5,972 bases of DNA from an uncultured Flavobacteriia bacterium (GTDB lineage Bacteria; Bacteroidota; Bacteroidia; Flavobacteriales_D; Crocinitomicaceae): positions 1-5,972 of the forward strand of contig CAIYXD010000466.1 of the NCBI GenBank assembly GCA_903930085.1. Direction: 5' to 3'. The translations under genes were made by a program, and so were the position numbers. This document shows, one piece after another, positions 1-5,972 of the stretch; position 1 is the first letter of the stretch; each line of letters opens with the position of its first letter. The notes under the pieces are model-generated. The model was given only the letters and a program-made list of their open reading frames with translations. It was not told the DNA's origin and did no database searches.

Positions 1-177
1 TGCGAAAAAGGAGATTTAATTTCTGTGCCGGCCGGAACGAAACATTGGTTTGATGCCGGAGATACAAATCCATTCGTTAAAGCTATCCGAATTTTTATCG
101 ATAGCAGTGGCTGGGTGCCAGAATATACACATTCCAAACTGGAAGAGAAATTCGCAGATTTCAAAGTTGCGAGGTAA
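1..177 (+). CDS. mtnD: Acireductone dioxygenase, C-terminal 58 residues (5' end outside window)
   Basis: This enzyme oxidises 1,2-dihydroxy-3-keto-5-methylthiopentene with O2, giving 2-keto-4-methylthiobutyrate and formate in the iron form; the nickel form makes an off-pathway product and CO. It is a cytoplasmic cupin of the methionine salvage pathway. The frame is open from base 1 to the TAA at 175-177. The fragment carries the conserved family block GDLISVPAGTKHWFDAG at fragment residues 4-20, followed by the second conserved stretch VKAIRIFIDSSGWVPEYT. His15 of the fragment (bases 43-45), in KHWFD, matches the last of the four metal ligands (three His and one Glu). The other three ligands lie upstream, outside the window. 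The family is about 180 residues long, so roughly two thirds is missing. The natural pathway partner mtnC begins at 5694 on the same strand. No strong terminator follows; only a weak TCGG-CTA-CCGA hairpin at 241-251 is seen. Confidence 0.93.
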   Translation, partial: CEKGDLISVPAGTKHWFDAGDTNPFVKAIRIFIDSSGWVPEYTHSKLEEKFADFKVAR

Positions 178-510
178 TTATTATAGATAGAAACTAAAAA
201 GCGCAGCGTATAGTAATTTGCACGTTTAGCTAAAAGGTATTCGGCTACCGATTTAATTTCAGAATCAATTGAATTGGAAATTAAATTTTCTTGCTAGGAA
301 ACTATAACCTTATTGCGTGAAGGAAACGTGTCTACTAGTGATTGGGAATTAACGTGTACGACTTTTAATTGTGCAAGTGCCCAAAAATTCACAAAACACA
401 ACACCTTAAAACTACAAATATCTTTTTCGCAGTTAACGATCAAGTAACGGATAAAACACCCTGGAAACTGAAACTCAGTTTCTAGGGATAATGAAACGCA
501 ATTGCGCGAA
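178..510. other. Intergenic region between converging mtnD and the fibre gene
   Basis: No gene with a convincing start was found in these 333 bases. The region lies between two converging genes. It holds the leftward terminator hairpin (459-487), a 10-bp palindrome CGCAATTGCG (497-506) just after the fibre gene's stop codon, and a weak GC-rich mini-hairpin (241-251). On the minus strand one reading frame is almost free of stops across the whole stretch and on through mtnD; its only stop is at 294-296. This is described as a finding and not called as a gene. Confidence 0.6.
459..487 (-). terminator. Intrinsic terminator of the two-gene T9SS operon
   Basis: The two 13-base arms CCCTGGAAACTGA (459-471) and TCAGTTTCTAGGG (475-487) pair around a 3-base loop. 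Read leftward, the RNA hairpin has a single A-C mismatch and is followed by TGTTTTAT, a modest U-rich tail, 24 bases beyond the fibre gene's stop codon. On the plus strand the stem is complete with one G-U pair, but the bases after it are not T-rich, so leftward termination is the better reading. Confidence 0.62.
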
Positions 511-3500
511 TTACTGTTTCATCATTCTTTTAGTTGATACTATATGACCATCAGCAACAAGTGAATATGTGTAAACACCTGTACTTAAATCATTGGCAAA
601 AACATTCAATTGACCATTTCCTCTTTCAATCACATCAACCGAATTAATCAATTTTCCTTGTCCATCGTAAAAATGAATTTGTGCTTTTTGAACTGATGTA
701 GGAATTGAATATGAAATCATAGTTGATTCAGCAAAAGGGTTCGGAACATTTTGATTTAAAACGATTGTATTTTTGTTCGATAAATTTACATTAATCGCTG
801 TTCTCAATTGCTCTTGAACCTCCTGTTGTGTAGGCTGAATCGACGAATTGTTCATTTGACACAAGAAGGGTAAAATTCCTGACAAACAGTTTTCTAGCTG
901 TGTTAAACGATCGTTAAGGTTTTCAATTTGCGCTTGTTGAGCAAGGTTTTCATTTGTCAATGCTTCGATAATAGAATCTTGAGACACAACTTTTCCATTC
1001 AATTCCTCAATTGCTTCTGCCAAGATTGGAACAACTTTGTCGTACTCAACGTGTAATAAGGTGTCAGCATCAAGGTATGTCAACCTTGAATCAATTTGCG
1101 CTATTTCCTGAGCAATGAAACCAACGTGACTTAAACTGTCTAGGTTCAATTGTGGATCTACACTTTGATTCCAATCATAGGAAACGCCACGCATTGCCAA
1201 CACTTTATCCAATGAACCATTAAGGTTTTGCACATTAGTTTTAATGCTTTGGTCTGAAAGTGTTGCTTTATCAACTTTCGCATTCAATTCAATAATTGCT
1301 TGCGTGTTAATTGGAATAATTGCGTTGTAGTTCAATGATTTATAGGATGTTTCAGGACTAATTTCATTTCCTAAACTATCATACACCGCTGGATTGATAC
1401 TATTGTGGATTAATTCAGGTAAAATAGCTTGAACATCTTGAGCAATAAAACCGTATTGTTTTTCAGAACCAAAGTTGAAATGGTCATAGTTAAGCGTATC
1501 TAAATAATAGGTTTTTGGTTTCAATAAGGTTGTCAATTTTAACGCTGAAACCAATGGAGCTACATTTGTTTTGAATTGTTGATCTGAAGGTGTAGTAATA
1601 AAACTTGTTGCTTCTAATGCGCCAACAAAATATCCTGCTCTGCTAATTGTTCCACCAAAAGCATATCCTGAGACTCCAATATTCATATTGCTATTTCCAC
1701 TACTAATCCCTCGTACACCAGTATTTAAAGCCGATGTGCCGTTAGCGGAACCTACTAAGCCAGTATTTGAATTCACTAATGTTCCTAGTGGATTTTGACA
1801 ACTAAAATCGCCTCCAAATCCAAATCCTGAAAAGGAATTTTGGGTTGATTGACTTGTACTGTTTTGCGCTTGTACTGCTCTACCTGTTCCACTTCCACTT
1901 GCTAAGAAACGGCCTCCAATGGCTCCATTATTGGGAAACATAGAAGTTGAAACTCCAAAAACTCCAATTGCTTCTTTTACTGAACGCCCATTTACTTCAC
2001 CCTTAACACCGACTTGTGAATCCATTGTTAAAGTCATGTTCGGAGCAACATAGCCATAAACTGCCGTTGCGTTTAGTGTTAGTGTAGAATCAATGATACT
2101 TTTAACACCGCCTTGGAAATTGTTAGATGTTATATTATTTGGAGAATTTCCATCTACATAAAAACTACCTGACCAAAGTTCGTTCTTTGAAAACACATTG
2201 AATTTTGCTTCCAATGGAACGCCACAGTCATATCCTAAACCCATTAAATTTGCACCAATGGAATCATTCTTTGTAAAGTACAAATTATGATTATCCATGT
2301 CTACTTTGGTGTCAAACAATAATTTACCGCCAACGCTGTCAGCGCAATAGGTTCCAAATTGTGAAGGAACAAAACTTGCCCATCGCAGAACTCCAGCAGA
2401 ATCAACCATCACAATTTTATCTTCCGCTAAATCTGCCATATACAAAGAATCAGGCAAAGCTCTAAAACGACCGTTACCAACTACATCTAATTTATGGGTT
2501 GGTTGTTCGTTTACGCCTTGTGCAGTAAAGTCACCAATGCCAACACGCCCATACGTTAAACCTTCTAATGTGCTTGTTGTGTCGCGATCTGGGTACAAGC
2601 GCATCACCTCTAATCCATCATTTGTAATAGCATTTGATGCAGAATCCAACGTTGATAAGGGTTCAGCTGTAAAAATGAAACGCATTACATCTGTTCCGCT
2701 AAGCGCATTACCATTGTTCCCCCAATTAATTACGGCGTCCAACTGATCATTGGTTTGCGTGGCATTTCCTACTCTTGGTTTTAAGCCAATCCAAACGTTA
2801 TCTGTGGTATTAGAAACTAACATTCCCAAATCCATCCATGATCTCCATCCATTTTTCAATTGAATCGGACCAAGGGCATTCCCTATGTTGTAACCCAAGT
2901 GCACTAAACTCATAGGCCTAGTTAAACCATTTGATCCTGAATGTGCAATTGAAATACGTGTAACATCAGTGGGGGTTGTTGCAGAGCGCAGACCAATATA
3001 TTCATTAGTAGTGTAATTACGATCCAATGCTCCAATGGAAGTAATGCGCAACCGCTCGTTGTTTTGAATATTGTTTATTCCTCCGTCTTCTGTTTGAATA
3101 ACAAAACTAGAGGCTTCTTGCCAGCGCAAATAACTGTTTAAGTGTCTGCGTCCAACTGATCCGAACAAATCATTGTCAATGCCAAAACGTAAACCGTCTG
3201 TGACAGCTTCTCCTTGACCAATACTATCATTTATAGCAGCTAATGGTCTGCGTAATGTAATTTGCATGAATCCAAATGGTTCGTTATCTACCGCACTATT
3301 TTGATAATCGTAACTCATGTGAAACAAGGATTGAGGACGTGCATAGCTTGTAGAAACAGATGGCGGATTCACACCAAAAGTATTCCCCAAACCTAGGAAA
3401 CCACCTGCTGTAAAACGGGCAATATGCAAACCATCTAGGTCGGCGGGGGTTCTGTAGTTGGTATTGTTATAAGAAAGGTCTCCGAAACCAGTAGTAAAAC

Positions 3501-4020
3501 GAAATACCATGTCATCGGGGCCGAAATCGCCACCCGATTGGTTATCCGTCCAGTTTATAACTGTTTCGGTTACATCAATACCTGTTCCCACTTGGCGCAA
3601 ACCAAAATAAGCAGCATCGGAATTGTCTGTTAATGTAATCCCTGTTTTCCACCAACGGCGCGCACCAAATTCTTGTACAATGCCAGTACCATTGATATGA
3701 AACATGGAAAACGCCCCACGGTTGTTATCCATAATCAACCCCGTAGAGGTTGAAAGCCCACCATTTTGCAAAGGTGACAAAAGCATATAGCCATTTCTAA
3801 CATCGGTAAAACCGTTGACCGCATAGGAAAGATTACCGTTGATTTTTGTCCTGCTGAAGTTATTGGTTTTGGTGAAAAGCGGGTTTGTACCATTTGTGGC
3901 ATTCCATCCAAGGAATTTTGTTGCACCCCAATTGTTTCCTGTAATACCTCCGTCAGTACTTTGTGCATTCGCATTTAAAACTAATGTGACGAATGATATA
4001 AATATAAATTTGTTTTTCAT
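511..4020 (-). CDS. Exported tail-fibre-like protein with tandem S74 chaperone domains and T9SS type A tail
   Basis: This 1169-residue protein is probably secreted or displayed on the cell surface by the type IX system. A signal peptide (residues 1-19, probable cleavage ANA|Q) comes first. Three diverged modules follow, anchored at SMFHI (His108), SLFHMSY (His234) and SLVHLGY (His374); modules 1 and 3 also share VINW (Trp157, Trp433). Next come the typical linker THKLDVVG (His509), a region ending in a Gly/Asn/Ser-rich stalk with GVxG-type turns (about 650-805), and two peptidase S74 (intramolecular chaperone) domains. The first S74 domain starts SDQQFKTN at Ser812 and includes YGFIAQDV; the second starts SDQSIKTN at Ser922 and includes VGFIAQEI. 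A coiled coil (about 1000-1048) leads to a type A T9SS domain (about 1088-1169; NVPNPF, GVYTYSL, final KRMMKQ). S74 domains are known to fold trimeric phage fibres and cut themselves before the Ser. The function here, perhaps an adhesin or surface fibre, is inferred. The ATG follows TATCAA, without a Shine-Dalgarno sequence. Confidence 0.9.
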   Translation of the reverse strand: MKNKFIFISFVTLVLNANAQSTDGGITGNNWGATKFLGWNATNGTNPLFTKTNNFSRTKINGNLSYAVNGFTDVRNGYMLLSPLQNGGLSTSTGLIMDNNRGAFSMFHINGTGIVQEFGARRWWKTGITLTDNSDAAYFGLRQVGTGIDVTETVINWTDNQSGGDFGPDDMVFRFTTGFGDLSYNNTNYRTPADLDGLHIARFTAGGFLGLGNTFGVNPPSVSTSYARPQSLFHMSYDYQNSAVDNEPFGFMQITLRRPLAAINDSIGQGEAVTDGLRFGIDNDLFGSVGRRHLNSYLRWQEASSFVIQTEDGGINNIQNNERLRITSIGALDRNYTTNEYIGLRSATTPTDVTRISIAHSGSNGLTRPMSLVHLGYNIGNALGPIQLKNGWRSWMDLGMLVSNTTDNVWIGLKPRVGNATQTNDQLDAVINWGNNGNALSGTDVMRFIFTAEPLSTLDSASNAITNDGLEVMRLYPDRDTTSTLEGLTYGRVGIGDFTAQGVNEQPTHKLDVVGNGRFRALPDSLYMADLAEDKIVMVDSAGVLRWASFVPSQFGTYCADSVGGKLLFDTKVDMDNHNLYFTKNDSIGANLMGLGYDCGVPLEAKFNVFSKNELWSGSFYVDGNSPNNITSNNFQGGVKSIIDSTLTLNATAVYGYVAPNMTLTMDSQVGVKGEVNGRSVKEAIGVFGVSTSMFPNNGAIGGRFLASGSGTGRAVQAQNSTSQSTQNSFSGFGFGGDFSCQNPLGTLVNSNTGLVGSANGTSALNTGVRGISSGNSNMNIGVSGYAFGGTISRAGYFVGALEATSFITTPSDQQFKTNVAPLVSALKLTTLLKPKTYYLDTLNYDHFNFGSEKQYGFIAQDVQAILPELIHNSINPAVYDSLGNEISPETSYKSLNYNAIIPINTQAIIELNAKVDKATLSDQSIKTNVQNLNGSLDKVLAMRGVSYDWNQSVDPQLNLDSLSHVGFIAQEIAQIDSRLTYLDADTLLHVEYDKVVPILAEAIEELNGKVVSQDSIIEALTNENLAQQAQIENLNDRLTQLENCLSGILPFLCQMNNSSIQPTQQEVQEQLRTAINVNLSNKNTIVLNQNVPNPFAESTMISYSIPTSVQKAQIHFYDGQGKLINSVDVIERGNGQLNVFANDLSTGVYTYSLVADGHIVSTKRMMKQ
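3758..3777. repeat. 20-base sequence shared with the intergenic repeat at 5205-5224
   Basis: The sequence ccaccattttgcaaaggtga occurs here, inside the fibre gene, and again in the same orientation at 5205-5224. In the gene it encodes the SPLQNGG stretch on the minus strand. Similarity stops at both ends apart from two matching bases after one mismatch. A 20-base exact repeat is unlikely by chance in 6 kb, but the TTTTGCAAA core is nearly self-complementary and its origin is unknown. Confidence 0.7.
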
Positions 4021-4031
4021 TTGATAGTATT

Positions 4032-4967
4032 TTACCTTACCAATTGAATAAAACCTGTTTTCTTAGAATCATTTTTTGTTAATGAGTAAAAATAAACACC
4101 ATCGACGCAATCTTTTCCTTTTTCTGTTTTACCGTCCCAAGAATAATTATGATTTTCGATTAAATAATTATCGATTATTTCTCCCCAACGATTAAAAATA
4201 TTAATTTCATAACCATTAGGTAATTCAATTGACCAAAGATCATTTATATTGTCGCTATTTGGGGAAAAAATATTCGGGATTTCAGGAAATTCATATTCGA
4301 TTAAACTAACATCGTCGATGTAATAGTATGCGTAATAGCTACTAATTAATGGATTAAATAGGAGGAAATTAGCATCAGACACATTTTTAAATTGTCCTAT
4401 TGTTAAATATTTCTCTCCACCATTTGCATTAAAAATTATGCTCAATTCTACCCAATTGACAGTATCACATAAAAAATTAGCGGTCAAATTATAAATCGTA
4501 TCTGAAAATGATATTTCATTCCCATAATTTCCGCCAATAGGGCTGTTAGAGAATGCTATACCAATATCCTGTATACAAAACTTTGAACTTTCGGCAAGAC
4601 TTACAAAACAAGAAAATTCATAATCTTTGTTGGGTTCTAAAGGAGTAATCAACTCAACTTGAATATACTCTCTTGAATTTGGATCAGGCATTTCAAAACC
4701 ACTGCCAATACCGCAGTACCCAGAACCATTGTGTGCATTCTGATTTCCAACAAAATTATAAGGCACGCTCGCATCTAAAATATTACAACTGTTAAAATAA
4801 TCACTCGTTCCCCATGTAGGAACTGACCATGCTTCTGTTGTAAAATCAGCAATGCCTAAAGGACAATTATAATACTCTTCAAAACTGCCATTGGGAACCA
4901 GATTTTGCTGAGCAAACGCAGACAAAAATGAAAAAATAAAAACAATATGTAAAACGGATTTACTCAA
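4032..4967 (-). CDS. Exported protein with jelly-roll-like N-terminal region and T9SS type B (gliding-associated) tail
   Basis: This 311-residue protein starts with a signal peptide (residues 1-19, cleavage probably FA|QQ). The mature start NLVPNGSFEEYYNCP (about 22-36) and the later YYYIDDVSL (214-222) are typical of the beta-sandwich regions of Bacteroidota surface proteins that resemble carbohydrate-binding folds; no ligand can be deduced. Residues 230-311 are a type B T9SS C-terminal domain (gliding motility-associated family), with IPNIFSPNSDNINDLW, FNRWGE, WDGK, DGVYFYSL and terminal GFIQLVR. Type B tails take a protein across the outer membrane through the T9SS and often work with PorP/SprF-like partners; none is seen here. 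The start is TTG: the frame has no ATG between the upstream stop at 4998-5000 and the signal peptide, and the TTG sits directly after TATCAA, the same leader as the downstream gene. The 11-base gap to that gene suggests an operon. At 311 residues it is small for this group. Confidence 0.88.
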   Translation of the reverse strand: MSKSVLHIVFIFSFLSAFAQQNLVPNGSFEEYYNCPLGIADFTTEAWSVPTWGTSDYFNSCNILDASVPYNFVGNQNAHNGSGYCGIGSGFEMPDPNSREYIQVELITPLEPNKDYEFSCFVSLAESSKFCIQDIGIAFSNSPIGGNYGNEISFSDTIYNLTANFLCDTVNWVELSIIFNANGGEKYLTIGQFKNVSDANFLLFNPLISSYYAYYYIDDVSLIEYEFPEIPNIFSPNSDNINDLWSIELPNGYEINIFNRWGEIIDNYLIENHNYSWDGKTEKGKDCVDGVYFYSLTKNDSKKTGFIQLVR

Positions 4968-4998
4968 TTGATAAGTTTGGTTATTGTAAAAATAAATT

Positions 4999-5015
4999 CA
5001 ATCTTTTAAAGATTG
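4999..5015. repeat. Perfect palindrome, possible operator
   Basis: CAATCTTT (4999-5006) and AAAGATTG (5008-5015) are exact reverse complements around one central base. The site is 32 to 48 bases upstream of the TTG start of the type B gene, where the spacer and upstream promoter element would be expected. A dimeric DNA-binding protein could use it, but a role is only inferred. The tail after it is not T-rich enough to favour a terminator. Confidence 0.5.
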
Positions 5016-5131
5016 TAACACGCCTACATCCCATAGACGCATTTAAATAGGAATAGTTGGATTTCTGTTTCGTGAAAGTGGTTTTAATTTAATACAAGAT
5101 AATAAATATAAATAAAAAAATGATTTATCTG

Positions 5132-5225
5132 CTCCCTTTTGCAAAATTTCCACTTTGCGTAAAAACAGCACCATCAAAAAAGGGGAAAAAGTATGAAGTC
5201 TCTTCCACCATTTTGCAAAGGTGAG
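5132..5225. repeat. Imperfect inverted repeat, possibly a dispersed intergenic element
   Basis: CTCCCTTTTGCAAAAT (5132-5147) matches the reverse complement of ATTTTGCAAAGGTGAG (5210-5225) at 14 of 16 positions, so the ends of a roughly 94-base unit could pair. Each arm contains the near-palindrome TTTTGCAAA. Small elements with TTTGCAAA-type ends recur between genes in some Bacteroidota genomes (recalled, not checked), and this may be one. No transposase or target-site duplication is visible. Part of the right arm recurs inside the fibre gene at 3758-3777. Confidence 0.45.
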
Positions 5226-5295
5226 AAGGTAATTGGTTGAATAGCTCTAAAATAGGCTGGCATAGTTTCAAGAATCTCTTCTTTGATTTAAAGGC

Positions 5296-5586
5296 ATGAC
5301 TCATCCAATTACCACGCTTTTTGACCAAAACAGCGAACGTTCGTATTTGGTTCATGGTAAATTTCCGTCACTTTTTATTGAAAGCAGTCAAAAAAAAGAA
5401 CTCCCCCCAACTCCTGAACAAAAAGCCTATTTAGCTTCTTTAGAAAATGGGGACGTGTTTGAATGCAGAATTATTGGTATACCGAAAAAACAAAGTCATT
5501 TTATTGTTGTGCTGCCACTTTTATTTTTAGCCTGCTTTAATAAGATAACTCAGGTTTTTTATTCTTTTCTTTGCACAATGAAATAA
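5296..5586 (+). CDS. Hypothetical protein, possibly the front part of a broken gene upstream of mtnC
   Basis: I do not recognise this 96-residue product. Residues 1 to about 70 look like real soluble protein (for example PPTPEQKAYLASLENGDVFE, then CRIIGIPKKQ), with mixed polar and charged residues. From about residue 70 the composition changes to a hydrophobic, Phe/Leu-rich stretch encoded by T-rich DNA, which could be a membrane segment or non-coding sequence read through. The frame ends at TAA 5584-5586 but then stays open to TGA 5695-5697, overlapping the mtnC start by four bases (ATGA), the kind of overlap seen in coupled operon genes. It may therefore be a short gene, or the remains of a 133-residue gene with one stop codon. 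The ATG at 5296 is chosen because the coding-like sequence begins there. The overlapping minus-strand frame looks less protein-like. No signal peptide is seen. Confidence 0.42.
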   Translation: MTHPITTLFDQNSERSYLVHGKFPSLFIESSQKKELPPTPEQKAYLASLENGDVFECRIIGIPKKQSHFIVVLPLLFLACFNKITQVFYSFLCTMK

Positions 5587-5631
5587 GCCAATACGATTGA
5601 TTTCGGTACACATACGAATGATTTATATTTG
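5570..5631 (+). promoter_or_regulatory. Candidate promoter region for mtnC
   Basis: Two overlapping possibilities fit the Bacteroidota primary sigma pattern. In the first, TTTG at 5570-5573 is followed after 18 bases by TACGATTG (5592-5599), 7 of 8 to TAnnTTTG. In the second, a perfect -7 element TATATTTG stands at 5624-5631, with a TTG at 5597-5599 spaced slightly too far upstream (24 bases). Either would give a leader of roughly 55 to 90 bases before the mtnC ATG. The calls rest on motif matching only. Confidence 0.35.
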
Positions 5632-5693
5632 GCGATTCACTGCGTGGCTGCTAAGGCAGTCCATTTGACTGGTAACAAGCAAATAAAAAACAA

Positions 5694-5972
5694 ATGAAAT
5701 TTAAAAACGTAAAATACATTCTTACAGATATTGAAGGAACTACCACTTCCGTGCAATTTGTTTACGCGCTTTTATTTCCGTATTTCCGAGAACATATTCA
5801 TGCCTTAAAAGAGCTCACGAACGATGAAGAAATTCAGAAAGCGTTCAAAAAGACAGTCGAATTGGCGGATTCTTTGGAAGGCTTAAAAATTCGCTCGGTC
5901 GACGAGGTCATTGAAACCTTATTGCGCTGGAGCAACGAAGATCGGAAAGTTACTCCTTTGAAAACAGTACAA
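5694..5972 (+). CDS. mtnC: Enolase-phosphatase E1, N-terminal 93 residues (3' end outside window)
   Basis: MtnC is a cytoplasmic HAD-superfamily enzyme that converts 2,3-diketo-5-methylthiopentyl-1-phosphate first to its enol and then, by dephosphorylation, to the acireductone used by MtnD. The start ATG at 5694 places the family signature YILTDIEGTTTSVQFV at residues 8-23. Asp12 is the HAD nucleophile and Glu14 replaces the usual second Asp, which is diagnostic of this family. The later DRKVTPLKTVQ also matches the conserved cap-to-core return of E1 proteins. Family members are about 225-235 residues, so some 40% is present; the later HAD motifs (Ser/Thr, Lys, Asp pair) lie beyond the window. 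The A-rich leader AAATAAAAAACAA fits Bacteroidota starts without a Shine-Dalgarno sequence. The ATG overlaps the TGA that closes the frame upstream. The downstream pathway gene mtnD lies 5.5 kb upstream on the same strand. Confidence 0.93.
   Translation, partial: MKFKNVKYILTDIEGTTTSVQFVYALLFPYFREHIHALKELTNDEEIQKAFKKTVELADSLEGLKIRSVDEVIETLLRWSNEDRKVTPLKTVQ

Larger units (their letters stand above)
4968..5295. other. Divergent intergenic region with two inverted repeats
   Basis: This 328-base AT-rich stretch must hold the promoter of the leftward T9SS operon and possibly one for the rightward ORF at 5296. The best leftward -7 candidate is TATTTTTA (minus strand of 4987-4994), 7 of 8 to the Bacteroidota TAnnTTTG element, but no clear TTTG lies at the right distance upstream. 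The short palindrome at 4999-5015 lies just upstream of that candidate. A larger inverted repeat spans 5132-5225. A 76-codon minus-strand reading frame crossing the repeat (5125-5355) lacks any recognisable domain and is not called. Confidence 0.5.

Noticed and set aside
241..260. Possible mtnD terminator, TCGG-CTA-CCGA then TTTAATTT
   Set aside because: A four-pair stem with a three-base loop and an interrupted T tail is too weak to support.
2537..2746. 69-codon plus-strand reading frame
   Set aside because: It lies wholly antisense to the fibre gene, whose frame continues with clear module homology here; the product has no recognisable domain.
3735..3974. 79-codon minus-strand reading frame
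   Set aside because: It is an alternative frame inside the fibre gene's N-terminal region with no domain or signal of its own.
3839..4024. 61-codon plus-strand reading frame
   Set aside because: It is antisense to the fibre gene's signal peptide and first module; the hydrophobic residues come from reading that region backwards.
5125..5355. 76-codon minus-strand reading frame
   Set aside because: It crosses the intergenic inverted repeat and overlaps the start of the plus-strand ORF at 5296; its sequence is what the repeat yields when translated and has no known domain.
5531..5570. Possible terminator: CCTG...CAGG followed by a T-run
   Set aside because: The stem is only four base pairs with a 16-base loop, too weak to call despite the TTTTTTATTCTTTT tail.
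1..5972. CRISPR array, tRNA, rRNA, insertion sequence or phage structural operon
   Set aside because: No regularly spaced repeats, cloverleaf, rRNA-like sequence or transposase was found. The S74 domains recall phage fibres, but the T9SS tail and signal peptide point to a cellular surface protein and no other phage gene is present.

Overview
The window looks like chromosomal DNA from a Bacteroidota member, probably of the Flavobacteriales type. Two neighbouring genes end in type IX secretion (T9SS) sorting domains, one type A and one type B. The DNA is AT-rich, start codons lack purine-rich Shine-Dalgarno sequences, and -7 elements of the TAnnTTTG kind can be found. Genus cannot be read from the sequence alone.

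Layout. Positions 1-177 (+) are the 3' end of mtnD (acireductone dioxygenase). An intergenic stretch (178-510) holds a good hairpin terminator for the leftward genes. Positions 511-4020 (-) encode a 1169-residue exported fibre-like protein. It has three diverged N-terminal modules, a glycine-rich stalk, two tandem peptidase S74 (tail-fibre chaperone) domains, a coiled coil and a type A T9SS tail. Positions 4032-4967 (-) encode a 311-residue exported protein with an N-terminal jelly-roll-like region and a type B T9SS tail. It starts at TTG and lies 11 bases upstream of the fibre gene, so the two probably form one leftward operon. Positions 4968-5295 are non-coding and contain a perfect 8-bp-arm palindrome and a larger imperfect inverted repeat. 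Positions 5296-5586 (+) hold an unrecognised 96-codon ORF whose frame stays open past its stop until it overlaps the start of mtnC. Positions 5694-5972 (+) are the 5' part of mtnC (enolase-phosphatase E1).

How the genes relate. MtnC makes the acireductone that MtnD oxidises in the methionine salvage pathway, so the two ends of the window belong to one pathway and one direction. The two T9SS genes between them run the opposite way and have no visible metabolic link. They look like a surface-protein cassette placed inside a salvage cluster (inference). The most interesting item is the fibre protein: two S74 modules each keep the Ser and Lys of the self-cleavage site, yet the T9SS sorting signal lies C-terminal to both possible cleavage points.
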